From Hermodice carunculata (lineage: Eukaryota > Annelida > Polychaeta > Eunicida > Amphinomidae): DNA of 64,000 bases. Under the pieces are notes generated by a model that saw only the letters and a program-made list of their open reading frames with translations, was not told where the DNA came from and did no database searches. This document shows positions 57,382 to 64,000 of this stretch, piece by piece (position 1 is the first letter of the stretch; the number at the start of each line of letters is the position of its first letter). The translations under genes were made by a program, and so were the position numbers. The DNA lies in the NCBI GenBank assembly GCA_964020975.1, contig OZ026623.1, positions 82,393,123-82,457,122 of the forward strand, in the 5' to 3' direction.

Positions 57382-58362
57382 CTGAAAACATAAAAAAAGG
57401 TTTCATAACAAAACTTTCCTTATTGAACGGGCGTTGATGATGAAAACGACGTAAATTTGAATATTTTGGCGTCCTAGGAGTAATAATAAATGAATAATGA
57501 TGTCCATTATAGACGTCGCAAACGCTGTATCAAGGTAAACTGCGCCTACACAAAATTTAAGATTCCTCCCACAGGTGGATCCACTGTGCACAACTGCTTC
57601 TCACCTTCATTGCTTAGAGAAACCACGTTTCAGGAGCAAGCATAAATAATTAATCACTTGAATAGCCATGTGTGGGCAAGGTAAGTGGCAGGTCCACTAT
57701 AAAATGCTTATATAACAATAAAAGAGGTGAACTTTCAAGAATAAATGAAGAGGATTTGGGGAAAATAAACCACATTTCCTTGGTGAAAGTTTACCTGGAA
57801 CATTTTCCTGAACCGATCCTTCAAGAGTGTGTGCATGCAAAAATGACGGGGGACATCACTATTACCTGTGGCACAACAGTGAGCAGACATTTCTCCATGC
57901 AGGGCCATATACTTATACGTCCCTTATCCGTGTTCAAACTGTATTCAGTTTAGATGTGTCAAGAACCGTGCATGTAATTAATTCAAATATGCCACTATCA
58001 CCTCTCCTCGTTTGTGAAGTAACAGGGTTAGCTTCTTGGAGGGGAAGTTTTGTTTCCATCTCTTAACAATGTAGCTTTTCAGCCTATTCTGTCACGGGAC
58101 AAATTTTATAAATGAAAAATGTAAGTGACCATTATGTGGACTTTCTGCCCTGTCATGCTGGGAAAAATTGTGCCTTGTTTTTAAATCATTAATCATCTAT
58201 AAAGCCACAACAAGGTCAGCACGTTTATCGTGAAGGCATTTTTTATGCTGAGTTCCAAAAAAGACAAAATGAAAGACTTTCTCAGCCACAGAAATGAGTT
58301 AATTACCTGCTAAAATACCTGCTAAAATACCCGCCTGCCTGCCTAACTACCTATATACAAAC

Positions 58363-58514
58363 GTACATACATACACCCATACATACATACATACATACAT
58401 ACATACATACATACATACATACACACATATACATACATACATACATACATACACACACACACACCACACACATACATACATACATACATACATACATACA
58501 TACATACATACATA
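58363..58514. repeat. CATA microsatellite
   Basis: About 35 imperfect tetranucleotide units with a CA-rich interruption, in the CLC intron next to dispersed-repeat copy C. Confidence 0.95.
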
Positions 58515-58519
58515 GAAAG

Positions 58520-58998
58520 GATACATAGTAGTTCAGTTATAAGTCAAATTATTCTGATCTGAAATTATATTATACAAATTTAGTAATTGTGTCTAGTTTA
58601 ACAGGTATTCTTTATTCATATTGAAGCTTTGCATTCATAAGCAAAGCTTCACTAATCCAGCTAATTAATCATTTGACACGTTCATATTTATTCATAATTA
58701 TGCGGTTTGTCTTTGCTGAATATTTAGTTTAGACCAGGAGCCACTACTCAGAAAGACATGTACGGGGATAGGCTGCAAAACATGTTCTTAGTTGTTACCC
58801 GCTGCAGACCTTTTAATTTATTTGGGCTCATACAGCCTTAGTCAAAATTCTATGGAAGAACGTGCGTAATATGGACAATAGAACTTCCATATTTATATAG
58901 GTTAGACAGTGACAAATCAGGTAAAGGAGTGTAAAGAGTTTGGAATGCAGAAAAGGATAACGACGAGCAGGAAGTGGTTCTTCACAAAAGAATACAAT
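58520..58998 (+). repeat. Dispersed repeat family, copy C
   Basis: Aligns with copies A and B through TCAAATTATTCTGATCTGAA, ACAGGTATTCTTTATTCATA, GCTTTGCATTCATAAGC, CTACTCAGAAAGACATGTAC and TATATAGGTTAGACAG. The first 100 bp of copies A and B is missing, replaced by the CATA array. It lies in the CLC intron, antisense to the gene. Confidence 0.88.
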
Positions 58999-59487
58999 TA
59001 TATATATACTGTAAACAAGCGAAATTTGAACTGACAGACGCTGATATTCCATCAAGTTTCAGCAGTGAAGTGTTACATAGTTATTATTCGGCACGTTACC
59101 TCTTGGTAGTTAATCTTAGGATCGAGCACTGTATCCACCCTTTGTTCCTCATACACCTCGTCACAGGACAAAATTACGATCAGGTCATTCCTGACAAAAA
59201 AAATGCAAATAAACGTATAACATGATTTGCAAACGCATTCAAGCATCACAAAAACACTAGCATTCTCAGCGGTTGCGCAATTTTTGTTTCCGACTATGAG
59301 GTATCTACCGCAACTGATTTTTTTTTTAATATCATTTTTTAAATTTTACTTATTTTTTGAGGGGTTGAGCTGATTGAAATGTCTAAAGGTGCCAGAAATG
59401 AATAAAATGCAAAAAAAAAAAGACATAATTTACAGTAGCAAGAGTACTGGGGCAGCACTCTCAGAGAGTGATTTAATAAATTTATGA

Positions 59488-59512
59488 ATTAATTGATTGA
59501 TTGATTGATCGC

Positions 59513-59553
<41 letters not shown>
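59488..59553. repeat. TTGA microsatellite
   Basis: About 16 units with two TCG-type variants. It is bordered by AATTAATTGATT on the left and its inverse AATCAATCAATTAATT on the right. Confidence 0.95.
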
Positions 59554-60382
59554 CGTTTATTCAGCAGCACGTTAATCAATCAATTAATTCTGTTAACTTT
59601 GCGGGTAATTATTTTAATAGGTCACTGCACTTAAACACCAAATGAGCCACCAAACAAATGAACGAATCAAAGTCAGAACAAGTCCAACAGGTGGCGCACA
59701 GAAGCCTTGCGCGCATCGTAAGAAGTCATTGGAAGGTGCCTTGTTGTCCGAGCATTTAACACTCTCATGTAAAAAAATGTGTTTAACAAACGAAAATGTA
59801 GCACGTTGAAATGTTGTGCCCTGAATGTATAGCGTACATACTATCCTCATCAATAAGGTAAACAAAATAACACAGCCCTCGTGCTGCGCTTGAACACCCC
59901 TGCGATAACGTGGGTTTCTGGATCATGCAAAATTTCTTGAACACACTGAATGTGTTAAGGAGAAAGCACAATGTAAACAGCATTGATATGACTGTGTACA
60001 CATATTAGGTCAGCATGCATGAAGCGAAACGGAAAACACGGCACGAAATTGACTATGACAGGAAAGTTCAAGATACTATTTGCCTGTTTGAATTTGAAAC
60101 AATGCAGTGAGACCTCCCCACACAATTTGAAATAAAAGTGTGAGCAGCCAATTCCCCAGCTGTGGAAAATATGTGATTTCGCTGCCAGTATTCACAAAAA
60201 ACGAGAAGCGAGATTTTTTTTTTTCATCACCAGGTCGGTAAAATCAACATATATTCTTATGTCAACAGTGCAGTCAGGGAGCATGATATGGTGTTTTGAT
60301 ATTTTCTTCTTTTCTTTCAAAGACATATTTGACGGAAGGAGTGTGGACATATCAGTGAACAGTCAAGGACCTTCTGATGATT
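59554..60382. other. Intron sequence, nothing recognised
   Basis: Part of the large CLC intron. I looked here for the missing CLC exon and did not find one I would defend. Confidence 0.4.
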
Positions 60383-60501
60383 TCATATGTATACAGGTTA
60401 GACAGGGACAGGTTAGCTCATGGAGAGTAAAGGGTTCGGAATGAGGAATAGGGTAATGACTACTAAGAAGTGGTTCTGGACAAAAAGACACAAATACAAT
60501 A
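60383..60501 (+). repeat. Dispersed repeat family, copy D (terminal 120 bp only)
   Basis: Matches only the right end of copies A-C, from ATACAGGTTAGACAGGGACA to GACACAAATACAATA. It lies 1.4 kb beyond copy C in the same orientation and intron. Confidence 0.85.
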
Positions 60502-60740
60502 TGTCGGTTCAAGAGAAGGGAATCCAGAATAACAAGACAAATGTGAACTGTTCATGGGTACATGTTGTTTGTTTTTGTTAAAACTACACTTTACAAAAAT
60601 GGTTCCTGTTTACAATTAATTCAACGGAGTATAACTGAAACGAGCCGACATGTTAAACAGTTTAATTTACATGCTGCTCGTAATCACAGCCAAGGGAAAA
60701 ATGTTTTCTTGTATATCAATAGTTCATCTCACGAGTATAT

Positions 60741-60829
60741 ATACACGCACATACACACAGACACAGACACAGACACAGACACACACACACACACACATAC
60801 ATATATATATATGCATATATATACATATA

Positions 60830-60868
<39 letters not shown>
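60741..60868. repeat. CA/GACA/AT compound microsatellite
   Basis: CA and CAGA units pass into an AT-rich run with CATA interruptions. Confidence 0.95.
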
Positions 60869-60871
<3 letters not shown>

Positions 60872-60878
60872 GCTTGAA

Positions 60879-60925
60879 ACTTGGTCTGCTAAGGAGGCTA
60901 CATAACTTATATCCATTGTAGCACC

Positions 60926-60957
<32 letters not shown>

Positions 60958-61014
60958 GTCTCTCTATCTGTCTCTCTCTCTCTCTGTCTCTCTGTCTCTC
61001 TCTGTCTCTCTCTG

Positions 61015-61102
<88 letters not shown>

Positions 61103-61179
61103 GAGACACAGAATCCGAAGCGACAGACAGAGAGATGGGGCTACAGAGTAAATATGTTGCCTCCTCAGCAAACCAAGTA
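60879..61179. repeat. Inverted repeat flanking a CT/AT array
   Basis: The left arm (60879-60930: ACTTGGTCTGCTAAGGAGGC, later TGTAGCACCCTCTCTC) and the reverse complement of the right arm (61133-61179: ACTTGGTTTGCTGAGGAGGC, later TGTAGCCCCATCTCTC) are homologous. Between them lie CT/CTGT repeats (60924-61062) and an AT run (61063-61098). The right arm ends about 55 bp from the CBS1 exon. Confidence 0.85.
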
Positions 61180-61234
61180 CCACTTATTGTAAAACTTGTG
61201 TCTGTCAATCTAATGCAACTGCCTTTGGCGATAC

Positions 61235-61414
61235 CTGGAGATGAATCCATAGAAATGTTCCTGTCTGGTCTCTTCGTCATACTTAATGACGGGAAACCCG
61301 CCATGATTCGTCTCTACCAGCAGTTTGGCTAGGGTGGCCACCGTCTCCGTGGTGTAGATTGTAGACACGGGGCTACACATGATATCTGATGCTCTGTACA
61401 TGTCCAGCTGGATT
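61235..61414 (-). CDS. CLC chloride channel/exchanger, CBS1 exon
   Basis: The 180-base exon lies between the acceptor CTCTGCATTGTCAG and a donor CTCCAG then GTATCG on the minus strand. It has one leading base and two trailing bases of split codons. It reads IQLDMYRASDIMCSPVSTIY, then TVATLAKLLVETNHGGFPVI and a variable loop, ending FYGFISR. The order (L-x-AxDIM-x-PV ... V-x2-L ... GFPV ... GFISR) is that of the first CBS domain of vesicular CLC proteins (L-RAREVM-TPV ... NGFPVV ... GLILRSQL in CLC-7). Upstream exons with the membrane domain are not visible in the remaining 2.6 kb and must lie beyond the window or in undetected exons. Confidence 0.92.
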
Positions 61415-63884
61415 CTGACAATGCAGAGAAAAATTCCCACGTAAATGAGTCTGTTTTTTTTCTGTACGTGTAAGGATGGTAAAGAACACAATTGACAAAA
61501 GGTAACTCCCATCTACTGTATAGGTACATATGGTCGACAGACAATTTGGTTGGTTGGTTTGTTTGGTTGGGTTTTTTTTTGGGCGGGGGGGGGGTCTTCC
61601 TTTTTTTGGAGGGTTTATACTAACAACACTGAAATATCTTCTTTACACACAGTAAAATAAAGTATCATAAACTGTACATTATCTGGACATTCATTAAGCC
61701 TATGCCAGTTTATTGTTGTTAGAATTGGTAAGGTTATGTTGGACATCGATGTTGAAACGGATGGTTGCTTTTACAATAGTTCATTGTAAAATCGTAACGG
61801 TGGCCCAGTGATTCCGTTTTAGATCAGGTGAACTACCAATGTGTTAAGAGGGTATCAGATATCTTCCCAGTGTAATGCCATATTGAGGATATATCACAGA
61901 GAAATCTGGTTGCTTGCAGGCTATCGGAATTTCAGCGGTTCCGACACAAAACTGAACTCGGAATTTTGACTGTTACTTTCAAGGTAACATGACAAGAACG
62001 ACCGTTTAACGGTAATAATCAGACTGAACCGGCGTAAGACACCATTGAAAATTTCCAGGGAATCACCGAACTGAATAATTGTAGAGGATCAACTCAGGAG
62101 CTTCCATGGATAAGTTAACGTCAGCATCCTGGAAAGCACAGAATAAAAAATTGAACCTTTGAATATTTTGAGTGGCAAACCCGCTCAGTGTCAACCGTTC
62201 AAAATAGGCCAAGAAGCCGTACTGCATGCCGTAACAGGTAAATGTTGACTTCCACGTGTCGTATTCTGACAACACGTGACGTTGAGCAATGAGTTGTAAA
62301 TGTCAAGTTACTACAATCGAAAAATATTGTGATGCAAACTGCAATGTATGCTTGTGAAATATGTGCCTCATATGTATCTGTACCTTCAAGATGAATGCTT
62401 ATTTGTCTGGACACACTGACCTTGAGTATGCATGAAACGGTTTTATTGGTTCTTTGAAATATTATCTGGGGTATGTACATGTAGAAAACTATCAAACATT
62501 GGAGTTTCCGGTGTGTTTGGACAATTTGCTGTTATCTGTGAAATGAATATGAAAAGGTTTTATTCATAAAAATTGGTTAAGGATGGTAACTTCGCAACTT
62601 GACGGTTTATCATACCATGCATAGTTATGTGACATTACGTTTGGATGAAAAACGTATTCGGATTCGAATGATAAAAGATTGCTTTTATGCTGTTTATTTA
62701 CCCCATTCTTGGGTTTACCGTGGCAAGACAAAAAGGTATATTTTACAGACAAAATTAATAAAGAAATAAAAAAGATTACACGGATATTTCTGTAGGCAAT
62801 CGAGAGAAAAAGTGACTTCGAACCACGCACTGGTGAAAGGCAAAAAGCACACGCCTTGCTTAAAAAGGAGCCTTGCTCTGAAAATTGTTTACACGGTTTT
62901 TAGATAAGGAAAAATACTACTGGTTTACATATTAGTGCCCATAATGCATTTACAACAAAACAAAGATCCATAAGATCGTTACAATTATCACTTGACAAAA
63001 TATTATGCGTTATATGCAACACTCTGGAAGGCACAAATCGTTTGTTTAGAAGATGCGTCCATTGCCGTTGTCAACAATTCAGGTAGTGACTGATTCAAAA
63101 TCATTACGGAATCATACGGTTTTTACTCCTATCAAATTTAACCTAATTTATCGGGAAAAAATATTGCAACCAAAAGCCCCTTTTCACAAAACATTGCGCT
63201 GACTGGAGGATTTTAAGTTACAATTGTAATGCCCTTTAGGATGAAACAGTACTTTTTAACGAATTACCAGGTAAACAAAGCATTTTGCTTGACTTGACTT
63301 AAAATTAAACCGGAAAAGAGAGTCAAAATTGTTTGGTAGGGCGGTGATGAGAGGGATGAAATTTATTTTATAGGGCCATATGATCTGTACTGAAGTTTTT
63401 GTTGACCGGGTGTTCTTAAATTGCTCCCTAATTTGCATCTGCAGTGACTGTTGACGAAATATTCCCATGTTTATACTGCTCTGTGGCCACACAAGTTATT
63501 TTTTACACGTGATTGCTGCGTGATTAGCGTAGAACCAATGCGTTTCAATATTCCCTGTTAGGACATTAATTTTAAACACTGCGGCCATTGCGAACGACAG
63601 ACACAATTGTTGCAGGAGAATGGCTCTTGTCTTGAAGCTGAAAGATACTCCACAGACGTTTGTTATAGCATGAAAAGCAAGCGATTTGAAAATAACACAG
63701 GTTTCATACAATGGTGTGTACCTCGTGGCAAATCTTTCATATAGGCCTAAATGAACATTTCGCCGGTCCAAAGAGACTGGTGTTTTTTTATATGACGAAT
63801 ATGCATACTGAATCAATTTATATTACTGGGCCCTACGGAAGAATGGACTTAGTCTGAGTTGGGTCACGCAGAATAAAGATATTC
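61415..63884. other. Probably intron of the CLC gene; nothing recognised
   Basis: T/G-rich patch at about 61545-61610 with a G-run. Minus-strand frames at 62063-62275, 62564-62830 and 63496-63816 were read for CLC membrane-helix motifs and showed none. Confidence 0.45.
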
Positions 63885-63885
63885 A

Positions 63886-63973
<88 letters not shown>

Positions 63974-64000
63974 TTACTACTACTACTACTACTACTACTA
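63885..64000. repeat. ATT then CTA microsatellite, cut by window end
   Basis: About 16 ATT units change to CTA units that run to the last base. Confidence 0.97.

Noticed and set aside
61415-63884. Upstream CLC membrane exons in the minus-strand frames
   Set aside because: The frames lack CLC signature motifs (GSGIP, GKEGP, PxxG-type, or an L-Y-D-x-H segment before CBS1).

Overview
The window is animal nuclear DNA that is mostly non-coding. It is AT-rich, crowded with microsatellites, and full of decayed transposable elements. The element types (a Penelope-like retroelement with an upstream GIY-YIG domain, several CR1/L2/Jockey-like LINEs, a Tc1-like transposase, small terminal-inverted-repeat elements) and the microsatellite density suggest an invertebrate, probably marine. 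I cannot fix the phylum from sequence alone.

Only two host genes are well supported. On the plus strand at 33.4-35.4 kb is an intronless open frame of about 646 codons. It encodes a low-complexity Pro/Gln/Ser/Thr-rich protein that ends in one hydrophobic helix, and I do not recognise its family. On the minus strand at 56.3-61.4 kb are three exons of a CLC chloride channel or Cl-/H+ exchanger: the first CBS domain (61235-61414), a linker exon (57286-57381), and the second CBS domain plus a long acidic, Ser/Thr-Pro-rich tail (56277-56780). At least one exon between the CBS1 and linker exons, and everything upstream of CBS1, was not found. A weak two-exon candidate lies at 15.35-15.65 kb.

Layout. 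0-2.3 kb: a 104-bp tandem repeat and one copy of a roughly 550-bp dispersed repeat. 2.6-6.0 kb: a broken Penelope-like element on the minus strand with tandemly repeated 3' ends. 7.7-10.3 kb: a 48-bp palindrome, a 43-bp array and a 1-kb array of a 31-bp unit. 10.6-11.8 kb: alternating AAT/ATT blocks joined directly to a 5'-truncated LINE. 16-20.4 kb: two more LINE remnants, one with an ATCT array expanded inside its coding region. 20.5-21.5 kb: a terminal-inverted-repeat element inside a 64-bp array. 23-29.5 kb: mainly microsatellites. 29.5-32.5 kb: a possible hAT-like element and a rearranged LINE. 33.4-35.4 kb: the orphan gene. 36-43 kb: microsatellites, a 181-bp element inside a TAG array, and a foldback. 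45-48 kb: old repeats and a Tc1-like remnant. 49-55 kb: unassigned DNA with a second Penelope-like tail. 56-61.5 kb: the CLC gene with repeats in its introns. 61.5-64 kb: nothing recognised, ending in an ATT/CTA array cut by the window edge.

No operon-like organisation, tRNA, rRNA or CRISPR array was seen. The best leads are the Penelope-like element with its domain order, the element/empty-site pair at 20.5-21.5 kb, the element in the TAG array, the four-copy dispersed repeat family, and the orphan membrane-anchored protein.
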